From Macrothele yani (lineage: Eukaryota > Arthropoda > Arachnida > Araneae > Macrothelidae): a DNA stretch of 64,000 nt. Of the stretch, positions 45,612-56,371 are shown piece by piece. Where the stretch lies: positions 47,749,336 to 47,813,335 of the forward strand of contig CM077006.1 of assembly GCA_039090855.1 (NCBI GenBank). Direction: 5' to 3'. A program made the position numbers and the translations under genes. The notes under the pieces are model-generated. The model saw only the letters and a list, made by a program, of their open reading frames with translations. It was not told the DNA's origin and made no database searches. Within the stretch, counting starts at the first letter, position 1. Each line of letters begins with the position of its first letter.

Positions 45612-47234
45612 TTTAGGGAGTCATTATGAAGTGCAAGAGTAACGTTTGTATGTTTTTCAGAGAAATGACAATGAGCCTATTAGAATATCACATATTGAGC
45701 AACATGCCAAACACATGTTATGTAGTCATGAGATTCTTCTGTGGATTTACGGAATTGCGCTTTTGTTGTTGAAATTTGGGGGGCATAGGGTTGATTGGGG
45801 GAGAGTCATTCTCCAGACAAATCCTTGCATAGAGCATGGGCAGTGAGAAGTAAAGAAAACATATTAATTAGCACTTTCCAGTTGAAAACACTGTTTTCCT
45901 GGAAGCAGGTGCTGGGTGGCAAGAACAAATCTGGGTCGGTAGGAATCTGGAGTTTAATTCATTTACGCTTTCATGTTGGATGGTGATGTCACCTGAGCAT
46001 GGTTAGAGGAATAAAAAGCTGCAGTTGCTTCCTTAAGGCAAATGGCTTAGTGTTGTCATCAGTTGTCCCATTATCCTCTGCAGTATAATAAATGATATTT
46101 TTTTTGACGATGTTGTTTCATGACACTCCACCCCTTCTGGTTCTTGAACCTAGTGAATATGGGTAAAAATTTTTCATCTGGAGATATAATAGAATTCAGT
46201 CTTTCAATTCTTTCCAAAAATGAAAGTTAGACGGTGTGAAGAGTTCTCCCATAATTGTAATTTTTTTCTCATGTTGCTCCCTCTGTCTAGTGTTAAATAT
46301 TTTATTGCATAGATGTTTATATTGCAGCTTAAAAGAGTGGGCAACAATTTCTGAAAACAGAAGTTACTTGGAGGAAAAATTTCCTGTGTAATCTTAAATT
46401 CTGTTTCTTGCAATGTTCCTTCTGCCTTGTATTGCTATTAAATATCACTGTATTCCATTAGTATTTGTATTCGGGCTGAAAGTGGAGAAAAACATAATGT
46501 CTGAAAACGAAAGTTGGTCTGAGTGCAGATTTTCCCCATAATTATTTGTTTTTCCAGATGTTTCCACTATTGTTGTTACATGTTGTTCTTCCTCCCATAA
46601 AAGTTTGCATTTCTACATGATAAATTGCACTTCAGAAATCTACAAACACAGGTGTACTGCATGTGTGAATAAATAAAATGAATAAATAAATAAAAACTTA
46701 ATCGCTAGAGAGAAAGTTTAAAAAGATTTCAAAACACAAAATATCTATATGATAAGTTTTTTTCTCCTAGCAAATGTTTTAATGTTACACATATGAGATG
46801 GTGAATATGTATGAAGCAGAGGTTGGGCTCCAGAATCAAGGAACAATTTGGCTATTACCCATTATTCAAAATGCATAGAGTTTTGAGAGTTGTGTGTGTG
46901 TTTTCCAGAATTGGTGATCTGTTGATTTAATAGTGATATCTTGACAATTAATCCCTTTATATAAAAAAATGTAGCTTTTGCAATGTTTATATTCATGTTT
47001 TCAGGATCAAAAATTCTAATTATGATGCCTTACTTTCTGAGGAACAAAATTTGTTTCATCCATTAATTATGAACTATGGATTCTGTGATGTGATGATTTA
47101 GATTGAAACTAGTTGATGATCTTACATTGAGGAGTTACACTTTAGAATCTTTTAGTGCAGTGAACATTTAAAAAAAAATTATTAACACAAAAAGGCTTAT
47201 TATATGTTCAAGTGATTTATGTGAGATCTTCTTT
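45612..47234. other. No gene recognised
   Basis: AT-rich with an (AAAT)n-like run at 46667-46697. It ends at the acceptor of the exon at 47238. Confidence 0.5.
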
Positions 47235-47237
47235 CAG

Positions 47238-47394
47238 ACCTTTGGGAATTGATGATGCAGAGTATGTAGAGAATGTCCTGAAGCCTGAGCTTTCCAGTAA
47301 AATTTCTCATGAGTTTGAGAACTTGTGCTATAATAATTTGCAAAGGCTTTCATTCTGTGATAAGATTTTGGAATGTCTCGTGTATTCCAAACAA
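47238..47394 (+). CDS. TRPM: TRPM-family channel exon (linker after SLOG-like domain)
   Basis: The acceptor CTTTCAG ends at 47237 and the donor GTATGC begins at 47395. The first base completes the AG left by the exon ending at 13229 (AG|A, Arg), and the rest is 52 whole codons with no stop, so the phases agree across a 34-kb intron. The peptide begins PLGIDDAEYVENVLKPEL and ends LSFCDKILECLVYSKQ. This corresponds to the weakly conserved TRPM stretch between the SLOG domain and the LITVF block; the last part resembles the family pattern xxLFxxLMECMKxK. The open frame is interrupted in no place. Conservation is low here, so the assignment rests on phase, splice sites and position between the two better conserved exons. 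Confidence 0.72.
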
Positions 47395-47639
47395 GTATGC
47401 TATTCATTTCATTTACACTACATAATTCCAAAAATGTCATTGTTATTTATTTCTCAGTTTAAAACATTTATAACCTGATGTTCTATGTAACTGCATTTAC
47501 TCATCTTTGAGTGACATGTAAAGTTGAATGATTAGTGTACAGCAAGACTGGACATGATTTGAACATTTTCAGTGAATGTGGGGACTGTCAGGTAACCAAA
47601 AACATTTGGGGTTTTGCCAATATAAAGAAAAGTAAACAC

Positions 47640-48235
47640 TGATAAATGTTGAGAATATGTATTTTATTCATTAAAATACGATTATGCACCATATTAATCA
47701 ATAGCCCTTTTGTAATGGGATACAGGTTTATACATACCATGTTTTAAAAAATGGTCTTATCTTTTGTGTCAAAAAATTGGACCACTTCCGTCTTGAGTTT
47801 TTCCTGGTTGTGAAACTGGCTACCACACATGTGGTTGTTCAGGGCTAAAGAAAAGATAGTAATCACTTAGCAAATTATCCAGGAAATATAGCAGATCATG
47901 TAATTTATCTCTTTCTCCAATCCCAAAGCCTGGATCTTGTGTCACTGGTATATTTGGCAGTGTGAGATTGCGTGTTGTCCTGTAGAAACACCACATCCTT
48001 ACGTTGAATCCGTGCATCACACACACTTTATAATTGGGCAAAATAGACAGCAGCCAAGATTGTTTGGCTAACAGGAAGAAACTTGTAGTGAACAATACTG
48101 ATTGTAATTCAGTATACAAATAGCAATAGTTTCTGGGTATGGAGAGAGAGAGAGAGAGAGCAGCAGCCTTGGACATTTGTGTGGGACTGGGTTGCTTGGT
48201 GACAACTAATGGTAGGTACACTTAGTACTGTGGAA
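47640..48235 (-). pseudogene. Mariner-family transposase C-terminal relic
   Basis: The minus strand, reading across frames, gives DVVFLQDNTQSHTAKYTSDT (catalytic Asp block near 47975). ALNNHMCGSQFHNQEKLKTE-like sequence (47820) and a C-terminus FLTQKIRPFFKTWYV near 47750-47700 follow. The order and spacing fit the C-terminal half of mariner transposases. Multiple indels and an (AG)n run at 48140-48160 interrupt it. Confidence 0.55.
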
Positions 48236-48639
48236 CATGACCCATTTTTCATCATTTGCTATCAAATGAAAAAAAAAAAAAAGGATTTGTGCATGTTGTG
48301 GGAAACAAGTGATGAACAAATTATCAGCTGTTGAAGCTTATTGTTGGCTGCCAGATCATGTGGAACTAATTTGCTGAGCTCCTAAATTTTCTCAGTTTGG
48401 TGCAAATGTAAATGGATTGTTTCATTATGTACATGTTATGTTTATATAGATATTTAAAAACATGAATCAACGAGAAAAATGTGTTGAACTTACCTTGAAA
48501 AAGCATATGTACTTATGTAGTATTCATGTGCATTTACACTTATATAAAAAAAACTTCCTAATATCTTGTTGCAGAACAAATTTCGATGATAATTCATCAT
48601 AAAAGTGCTCACTCTTATTAAGTCCGTGAAATACATCAT
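48236..48639. other. Nothing recognised
   Basis: AT-rich stretch between two transposon relics. Confidence 0.5.
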
Positions 48640-49582
48640 TAAAGGAATTTTTTAGATGAATTGAAGATCACGACGTATTGTACCAAATGTGGCCAACATT
48701 TCTTTTTCAGAAAGCTTAGGAGCTTCTTCTGCGTCATTCCTCTTCAGCCTCTTCATTGTCAGTCTGTTCTGTCTGAAGTGAGCTTATTATGTTGTCCTCC
48801 GTCAGGTATTCCGAAACACATGTCTTTGTCGATGTCAAGGAAATCATCAAGGGAAGTTCCTTGTAACACCCTTGATCTGTAAGTCCTTCCAACATTTCTC
48901 AACTTGTGGTTGTGATCAGAAGACCTGAGATTGACAAGTTTTTGTCTCAAACGATTTTAATCCACTTTAAAACAGCATTGTCCACTTTTCCAAAATGACA
49001 CATTTTCTAACATTTTCTGTCAGGTCCAACATCTTCAAAGGTTTTTATAATTGTTGACACTGTACTTGGGGAAACAACAAATTTAACTACAATATCTTTT
49101 TGCACATTCCATTGTCCACGTTGTTCAACAACTCCACCTTTTCCACAACACTAGAGATTTTCTTTTTGACATCGCAAATACACACCGTTGGTTAGAAAGA
49201 CCTAAACAATCACGCACATACCATCAGTTAGAGAGACTGAAACAAACGGAATCTGTTTTACAGAGGTGGAAGGTTACTTGAGGATGAGGGGAGTGTGGAA
49301 ACAATATGCCCCGCCCCTCTAGGCAACCTGTCGGCATCGCAATGACCTTGACCATCCTTTCCTTCTCACATCTCCAACCTATTTTATCTCATTCATTTTT
49401 CTTATAACATCGTCATTACAGGTGGGAAAATACCAATTTGTCTTGAAAAAATTTTTATATATAGAAACTTTTTCGATATATGGAAACAGTTTTTCTATGT
49501 AATGATCACAGGGATTCACAAAACTTTGATATACAAAGAATTTCGGTATATGGAAGTTCGATATATGGAGGTCCAACTGTAT
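48640..49582 (-). mobile_element. Tigger-like (CENP-B type) transposon relic, internally deleted
   Basis: From 49582 inward the minus strand begins CAGTTGGACCTCCATATATC, a Tigger terminal repeat with GATATATGG reiterations. Coding traces follow: LLNNVDNGMCKKDIVVKFVV (HTH, ~49120), ISGLLITTKAEK-like (HTH_Tnp_Tc5, ~48920) and EYLTEDNIISSLQTEQTDNE (C-terminal acidic part, ~48790). The DDE core between the last two is missing. No left TIR was found. Confidence 0.6.
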
Positions 49583-49596
49583 ATATATATATACTG

Positions 49597-50726
49597 TATG
49601 TCATTGTCAACTGTTACCAATCCACTGCTGAATGAAGGTCTCCCCAACCTTTTTCAACAGCCATCTCTGTTTCTAGCCAGTCTTCTCCATGTCACTCCAG
49701 CATGCTTTTGAATTTCACACCCCCACCCCACCCCTACATGGTCTTCTTCTGGGTCTTTTTCTGCCCATTTATGTCCAATCTAATATTTCAATTGTCCATC
49801 AGTGGTTCATTCTTCTAGCAATTTCATTATGTCTAGCCTGTTGCCATTTCAGGAATTTTACTTTGATCATGATGTCTTCCATTCTTGTCATTTTCCTGGT
49901 GCACAAGTTTCTCTTCTTATCTTTCCTGGCTACACCAAGCATGCATTTATCAATGCTTCTTTCAGGTTGTCTGCAGCCTTTGTAGGCTATGTCTTTTTTA
50001 GTTAAAATCCACGTTTCCAACCCATAAGTAAGAACTGGAAGAGTGCACTGATTAAACACTTTTCTTTTAAGACAATGATATATTGCTCTTGAAAATTGAA
50101 GTTTCTTCCAATTGTGTTTCAACTGAGTTTTATATGCCGATTAATTAGTACTTCATCATGTGGCCCTCACTTGATATCTGTTGCCCAAGGTAAATGTAGG
50201 TATCAGTTGCCTCTAGATTTCCCCCATCAATTACTAAATCTTAATTTCTTTTAAAAGCAATGTACATCAATTTGATTTTCTGAAAGTTTATTTTTAATCC
50301 CACTTTGTTTAGTCTTGTCAGCAAGTTCCTGGATCACACTCTGCAGCTCTGAAAAAAATGACTGTCATCAGCAAAATGAAGGTACGTTGAATAATCTCCA
50401 TTAATCTTCACCCCCTCCCAGCTTCTGCAATTCAATAATTGAAAGACACATTGCAATGTGGTATTGAAATTGAATAGTTTGGAAGATATGGTGTTACCTT
50501 GTCTCATACCCTTTCCAAATTTTATTGGTGCTGTATCCTCAAATAGCCAAACCTTTGCATTTGTGTTTTTGTAGATGCCATTAATAATGCTAATGCATGT
50601 TCCTTCAGTACTGCAGGATTTCAAAGACATAACCACAGATGGTTTCATGGAATCAAAGGTGTTTTCATAAACAATAATAGCCATTTGCAATGGGAGTTCA
50701 TATTCTCTTACTCTTTCAGTTAGTTA
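49597..50726 (-). pseudogene. RTE LINE, 5'-truncated old copy
   Basis: Matches the 3' third of the RTE at 16777-19955 on the minus strand with many indels. From the 3' end inward it shows WNLTxxILDW-like sequence (49760), KHNWKKLQFSRAIYHCLKRK and LPVLTYGLETWILTKKDI (49960-50100), KINGDYSTYLHFADDS (50390) and GMRQGNTISSKLFN (50500). FADD is retained but followed by damage. Homology stops at 50726, where a mariner begins. Confidence 0.8.
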
Positions 50727-50728
50727 TA

Positions 50729-51425
50729 TTAGTTGTGCAACTTAATTCTCAGCCCCTAGCCGCAAGCAATCATAGAACGTCTGCAAATAGCTGTGTGCGA
50801 TAACGACTAATTGCAGCGCCATCCAACAGCTTTCCAGGCAACCGTAACCGCTCACAGCTGTAGTGACAGAAGGGATGAAAGTTGAAAGTGAAAGCCTGTT
50901 CGCGTTTCAGCTGAAAAAAGTGCTGTGTAAGCGCAGCAAATGATCTATGCATCTTTGGGTGAGGCTGCTGTGTCCTACAGTACATGTAAGAAGTGGTTCC
51001 AGTGGTTTAAGCAGGGAAATTTCGATCTCCATGATGCAGAACGCCCGGGACAGCCACAGAAAGTTAACGATGAGGAACTGAAACAACTGTTGGATGTGGA
51101 TCCCTGTCGCACACAGTCAGAGCTCGCCCAGGAACTCGAAGTAACACAGCAAGCTATTGCGAAGCGCCTGAACAAGCGTGGACGGATTCACAAGGAGGGC
51201 CGTTGGGTGCCCCACCAACTCAGTTGTGAACAAGTCTAGGCGCTACGATGTTGCAGTGTCCTTGCTCTCCAGATTCAAGAAGAAGGATTTCCTCCGCAAG
51301 ATTTTGACCTGTGAGGAGAAGTGGATCTTCTACGATAATCCTAAGTGGCGCAAATCGTGGGTTTATCCAGGTCAGCATACCACCAGTACCGCTAAACCGA
51401 ATCTCCATGCCAGGAACAGACCTGT
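50729..51425 (+). mobile_element. Mariner element, 3'-truncated, nested in RTE
   Basis: TA at 50727-50728 is followed by TTAGTTGTGCAACTTAATTC, a mariner-type left terminal repeat. The RTE sequence at the left matches the RTE consensus right up to this TA. The element keeps its 5' part and the N-terminal half of the transposase; the right end is not found. Confidence 0.7.
50940..51425 (+). pseudogene. Mariner transposase, N-terminal half
   Basis: ASLGEAAVSYSTCKKWFQWF, KQGNFDLHDAERPGQPQKVN, LDVDPCRTQSELAQELEVTQ and AIAKRLNKRGRIHKEGRWVP give the HTH pair of mariner, open to 51239. A shifted frame then gives SLLSRFKKKDFLRKILTCEE, KWIFYDNPKWRKSWVYPGQH and TTSTAKPNLHARN (51260-51420). The first catalytic Asp of the family motif TGDEKWI is replaced (TCEEKWI). 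The rest of the catalytic domain is absent. Confidence 0.85.
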
Positions 51426-51985
51426 TTGTAATCCGGGTGTAGCCCGAAATTCCGGTTTTTGTCACATTCCAAACCCGTAAATCCGGGTTTTTATGTTAAT
51501 TTGAAATGCTTTGGACATTTCATTTCTCAAAATGCTACGCAATAATAACTAAAAGTTCAAGTTCCATTTTTTGGGGGGAATTAGTGTTTGATTAAAAACA
51601 GTGCATGTCCACGGGGATGGTAAATTAGACGATTTGTGACACCTTGAGTGTTTCTTTTTTGATCAAACAAGCTCTTGAGATAACAGCCTGCTGAAAAGAA
51701 GGCTTTTTTATTTTTTCATTATTTTGAAAGTTGTATCTACATCAAATAATTTGATTATGGTATTTTGCACATTGGTATACAATGTTACTTATTACTGTTT
51801 CACACATTTTATTGTTTCATTAACTAAACTAGTTTCAACTCTTCATTTTGCGAGTCATCCTCAGTAGCGTACGATGTTTGCAATTCCAAAGAGGTCGTTG
51901 TATCACTGGGTCACTGATCGTTCTCATTATCTGCTGTGTCCTTGTTGCGCATGTGTATTGTGGTCGTGAGTTTGTTACTTATTCA
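51426..51985. other. Nothing recognised
   Basis: A repeated AATCCGGGT word (51431, 51480) and otherwise AT-rich sequence. Confidence 0.5.
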
Positions 51986-52125
51986 GTACATTCAAAACAG
52001 TTGACTTGGGTATGTTTAAATGCCTCTTGGTTTCTTTTATGGGCAACCCACTAATATAACACCCAACAATCTTTCCTTTCTCAAAGTCAGTTCTCTCCCA
52101 CTGATATTTTCACCCAACCTCACAG
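51986..52125 (-). pseudogene. Tc1-like helix-turn-helix remnant
   Basis: The minus strand reads RELTLRKERLLGVILVG, then a damaged KKPRGI and TYPSQLF. This lines up with the start of Tc1 transposases ([34 protein letters not shown]), as in the copy at 33257-34205. Only the first HTH survives. Confidence 0.4.
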
Positions 52126-53135
52126 TGCGATATAGTCACAGTCAGCTGCAGGCTTGTTTGTATACCGTTTTCATCTTAACAATGCAGCAGATCCGTTCAT
52201 TTGCTTTTGAAGGGGTGTCTGGTGACTTTTGTCAATATAGTGTACTTGATGTACTGCCACTTGCAAGCTGCAGAAGGATTACCTTTCTGTTTATTCAGAC
52301 CGTGATTCAATTGTGGCAAACTTGATCTCAGTGATACTTATTTAATCAAAAATGCTAATTAAGTCTTCTAACATTAAGAAGATTCTTTGAAGCAAACTCG
52401 CAGGGTAGCTGTATTTCAAAGACACTTGTTAAATTAGACTGTGCTCTGAAGATAATTTGATTGAAATTTAAAGCACATTAAAGTAAATGAGGATTCTAAA
52501 AGAAACTACAGTATGTAAAATGATTTTGGGTAATGCTAATAATTTTCATATGATAAAGTTTCTGTAATATGATTTTTAGTCCTTTTCCTAGCAGTTAAAA
52601 TGTTAACTTTTAACTGCTAACTTTGTCTTTCTACTATACAAAACAAAATTTCCACATTCTTTTTATTTTGTATAGTAATAAAGCATACCAGAAGCTCCAC
52701 AATATAAACTGACACATTGGACTGCAGTGTGCACTAAGTACATAACATATAACAGCATTTTCTGTAACTACACTTTTAATGTAATATGTTTTTAACTTAA
52801 TGGTAATTATGATTTTTGAGGGACCATAATTAACAAACTTTGGGTAACTTAAAAATAATTGGCAAATTTGATACAATGCCACCCTTGATGTAATGCTGCG
52901 ATGTAATGTAACAAATGGTGGTGGTACATCCACGGTTGACTGGAAAAAAAAAAGACTTAAAAAAATACTATAAAAACTTTTATTTCTTTGCATATGTTTT
53001 GTTTATACTGATGCTAATTAGCACAGGTAACTATACTCTTTAATCTTTTGCTATGCTGTGTATGACAAAAATATGTGAATCTTTTGACCCATGACGATGA
53101 TGAGCAAAACACATAACAAAAAATAACAAATAAAG
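52126..53135. other. No gene recognised
   Basis: AT-rich, no supported feature. Confidence 0.5.
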
Positions 53136-53445
53136 GTAAGTAGATCACGCTAGTTACGTTAAGAGATTAGAACTTTTACGAAGAAAATTCTTAAGTTGGG
53201 AACTTTCTACCTTGTCTTAGGTCTTCATCACACCAATGGAGGACTAAGATTGTTTCCAGATTCTACATTTGAATTTTTGTTATTTCTGTTGCCAGATCTT
53301 AGAATCGATTTCCAGATCATCAGGATGTAGAGAGGAGATTTGGAATTGCAAGTCTTTTTTTCATGGTAATGGAGGGCATATCGATTGTCAAAAGAAGCAA
53401 TGCGTTTTTCTTCATTCCAGCAGGGAATTGCAGATGTGAAACTTT
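53136..53445 (-). pseudogene. Penelope-like GIY-YIG fragment, minus half of an inverted pair
   Basis: The minus strand reads FTSAIPCWNEEKRIASFDNR, then YALHYHEKK and SPLYILMIWKSILRSGNRN. This is the end of the Penelope-type endonuclease, parallel to SPNWDCTKRTAPFSNKFSLR at the 12-kb locus. Its outer end (GATCACGCTAGTTACGTTAA at 53143) pairs with 53898-53920. Confidence 0.72.
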
Positions 53446-53930
53446 TACAAAGTGATAGGGACAAAGTTGAAAATCTTTATCTCTCAGGAGTTTACTGCAT
53501 TACTATCTCTTCATCAACAGGTGATAAATTATACATTGGAAACACATACAGAATCATTAACCACATAATTTTGGAACATAAAAAAGATGTTTTGAAAGCC
53601 AACCCAAATACAGCCTTGTCTATTTTGACAATGGAAGGCACATCTGCAATTCCCTCCTGGAACGAAGCAAAAAACGTATTGCTCCTTTTACAGTCATTTT
53701 GCCCTCCGTTATCGTGAAAGACTTACAATTCTTTTCAACCCAAAGACTTACAATTCTTAATCTCCTCTCTACATCCCGATGATCTGGAAATCGATTCTAA
53801 GATCTGGCAACAGAAATAACAAAAATTCAAATGTAGAATCTGGAAACAATCTTAGTCCTCCATTGGCATGATGCAGACATTCTTTGTAAAAGTTCTAATC
53901 TCTTTAACGTAACTAGCGTGATCTACTTAC
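53446..53930 (+). pseudogene. Penelope-like GIY-YIG fragment, plus half of an inverted pair
   Basis: VENLYLSGVYCITISSSTGD, then KLYIGNTYRIINHIILEHKK and DVLKANPNTALSILTMEGTS hold the GIY-YIG core (GVY...LYIG) of a Penelope endonuclease. AIPSWNEA and, in another frame, the LHPDDLEIDSKIWQQ end follow. Its last ~300 bp are the reverse complement of 53136-53445. Confidence 0.75.
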
Positions 53931-54480
53931 TTTATTTGCTGTGTGAATCTTTGTCCATGCTCTTCAGTTTAACCATATATATCAGAATTTCGAAGTGTAA
54001 CCATGTAAACTGGGATTCAATTAATTCCCATCATTAAAGGTATTTTCTGTGTATAAATTATCCCTCTGGTTTTATTTTGACAAGGTAGAATATGCATGTG
54101 CTATGTTGTACTGGTTATGGAGACATATATACCCTTTTCAATCCACTCTGAACACACTTTACTATGTCAACCAAAGAACAGCAAACAAAGTTTGTATACT
54201 GCTTTGTATCCTATGCTGATGGTTAAATCTCATCTCTTACCTACTACAACCTTCATTTTACTAATACTGCAATGCCACAATTAGCACTGCATATACCCTT
54301 GACCTTACATGTACTGCCATTCCAGAAAGAATCCAACCAGATAGGAAAGAAGGGAAGAGGGTGGGTGGGGGTATTTTTCTTCTACTGTGTACTTCTCTTA
54401 GTTTATTGGCCATCAATAAATAACATATTCACAAAGAGCTGTGTAATGTAATATTTCCAGTTCTCTGATTTAACATTTTT
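53931..54480. other. No gene recognised
   Basis: AT-rich intron sequence running into the pyrimidine tract before the exon at 54493. Confidence 0.5.
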
Positions 54481-54492
54481 TTTTATTCATAG

Positions 54493-54586
54493 GGAGAGCT
54501 GGAGTACTTAACTGTTTTGAATCCAGATGACACAAGTTCCAAATTAGATAATCTTCCTGCTTACATTTTGCATGCTCTGATAAAGT
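54493..54586 (+). CDS. TRPM: TRPM-family channel exon (LITVF-like block)
   Basis: The pyrimidine-rich acceptor ending ATTCATAG lies at 54492 and a consensus donor GTAAGT at 54587. The exon enters at phase 0, as the preceding exon leaves, and exits after one base of a codon. It encodes GELEYLTVLNPDDTSSKLDN followed by LPAYILHALIK. TRPM channels have a block of the form KELITVFxxGSxxxxDIDxAILTALLKG at this point, so the order and spacing (LTVL, acidic loop, ILxALIK) fit well. The following TRPM block (NASAxDQLxLxLAWDR) is not found before the window ends, so the next exon lies more than 9.4 kb downstream. The three exons seen cover about 145 residues spread over 41.5 kb. Confidence 0.75.
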
Positions 54587-54587
54587 G

Positions 54588-56339
54588 TAAGTACTTCTAT
54601 TTTGTGCAAGATAATTAAATCTTATTAAAGTACATGTGTTATTATAATAAATATAGTTAGACTTGTTCACACTTTGTTTTTATTGAAATGTGATTCTCTT
54701 TATTTTCATATGGTCACAAAGATATAACATAAGGGAAATGCAAGCCTTTATTAAGATAAAAGATGCAGTTTTTCTAGTACTTACTATATTGCACTATTTT
54801 TCCTTTGTGAAGCTTTAACAATGTTTCCAGAGTCAATATTCTGCACATGAAGAGATACTTCTATTATGTGTATATGTGTGCAATATTTTTCAGTGTGTTA
54901 TTCATATAGTTTTGTTTATTTATCTCTAACACGAACAGTTTAACTTGTCCCAGTACTGTGTGGCTAAGTAACTTTTCATGACTGCAGTCATGGTCATTTG
55001 CTATAAGGCATCTGGAAATTTTACATCATCCCATTGTTTAAACATTACTGTCTTTACTTTATATCAAGGATTTTAGTTGAAGAACTGATGAAATTCTCTT
55101 TTCTTAGTTTTTGTACTTTCGATTTTCTTAATTTTTTGTTTTTAGTTTCGGGCAGTTATTAAGGCTTTTCTCAATGCTTAACTGTTCATCTAAAGGCTAG
55201 ACCTGGGTTGCAATAGGAAGTGTATTTGACAGATAGGACAAAAATTATAACAGATTGCCAGAAATCATAAAACAGATGTTGAGAAAAGGCACCAGAGCAT
55301 CAGTTTTAAAATGCACTATAAAATGCAAATGCAAGCCACTAAGGAAATGAAATGTAAATTTTGTTTAACAAATTTTAAATCAATAGAAGGCTTGTTAAAG
55401 AGATAAAAGGCATGTCTGAAAAGTTAAAAAGAAAAGTTAAAATTTCAAGGGATGTAACGAGTTATAAGGATTAAATTTTAAAGTTTAATCTTCAAAGTGC
55501 CCTCATAACTCATCTCTTTGCATGGTTACACAGCTTCTGCATTGTCACACTGTTTTGGATCTCTGAAATGCTGTGAAAATGGTGCCACTTCAAGTGGGGA
55601 ACAAAAAATAATCAGAAGTTTCCAAATCCTGTAAATATGGTAGCAAATACAACCTTCCTAAGCTTAGTTGTATCAACAGTGATTTAGTTTAATTATGTAA
55701 TGCTTAAAATGTCTTAGTCTGCCACTTGATCAGTCCAGAAGACCAATGAGTAACCTGTTGCAATCTTGTGTCTGATATCATTAGGTAAATTTGATTTAAC
55801 TCATGGTGTGGCTGTTCTGAGATGTGCTTATCTAGTGTGAAGGAGGCATTCATTTGCTTTGGTTCGTTGGAGTGATTTTTGCACCAAACAACAGGTATGA
55901 TTTAGTAGAGTGATTAAAATTTTAAGGAAAGCCAAACAAACTGTAAAGTGATTTTCAGTCCAATGAATAAAATCCCTTATGCTAGGCTGATACACCAAGT
56001 TGTTGACATAAGTTCCTCAGACATCTGTCAAAATTCAGGTATAGGCAAGACCCAGCATGTTAAGATTCCAATTCAAACAACCTTAACCTAATGTGGAGGA
56101 TTGTGAATTTAAAATGTCTTCCATAATCCAACACTGTTGAGAAATTTACCACAGATTTCTGTCTTGAGGAGGTGAAATTGTTAGAAAAATCCTGCTCAGT
56201 TATAGAACTTGATGACTTGGAATCATTTTATTTTTTAAGAAATCTGTATCATCTATTTAGTCTTACCATAAACACTGTTACAAAGTATTCAAATAACAAA
56301 AGAAATTTAAAGATATTTTAATGTTCCTGTGATATGACA
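54588..56339. other. No gene recognised
   Basis: About 1.75 kb of AT-rich sequence. Parts read like very old transposon DNA (for example around 55500-55650) but I cannot align it to a family. Confidence 0.4.
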
Positions 56340-56371
56340 TAAGTAGTACACTTGTGGATACATGGCACCAA

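Larger units (their letters stand above)
13230..47237 (+). other. 34.0-kb TRPM intron filled with transposons
   Basis: This GT-AG interval separates two phase-2-compatible exons. Almost all of it that can be recognised is mobile DNA: mariner, RTE, Penelope-like, Tc1, pogo and SINE copies plus tandem repeats, each listed separately. No further exon with coding similarity to TRPM was found inside it. Confidence 0.65.
47395..54492 (+). other. 7.1-kb TRPM intron
   Basis: This is a GT-AG, phase 0 intron. It holds a mariner relic, a Tigger-like relic, a 5'-truncated RTE with a mariner inserted in it, a Tc1 helix-turn-helix remnant and a Penelope inverted pair. Confidence 0.65.

Noticed and set aside
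46999..47100. Possible extra TRPM exon after TTTTCAG at 47005
   Set aside because: It stays open for about 33 codons but has no good donor before its stop and no TRPM similarity, and the exons at 13229 and 47238 already join in phase.
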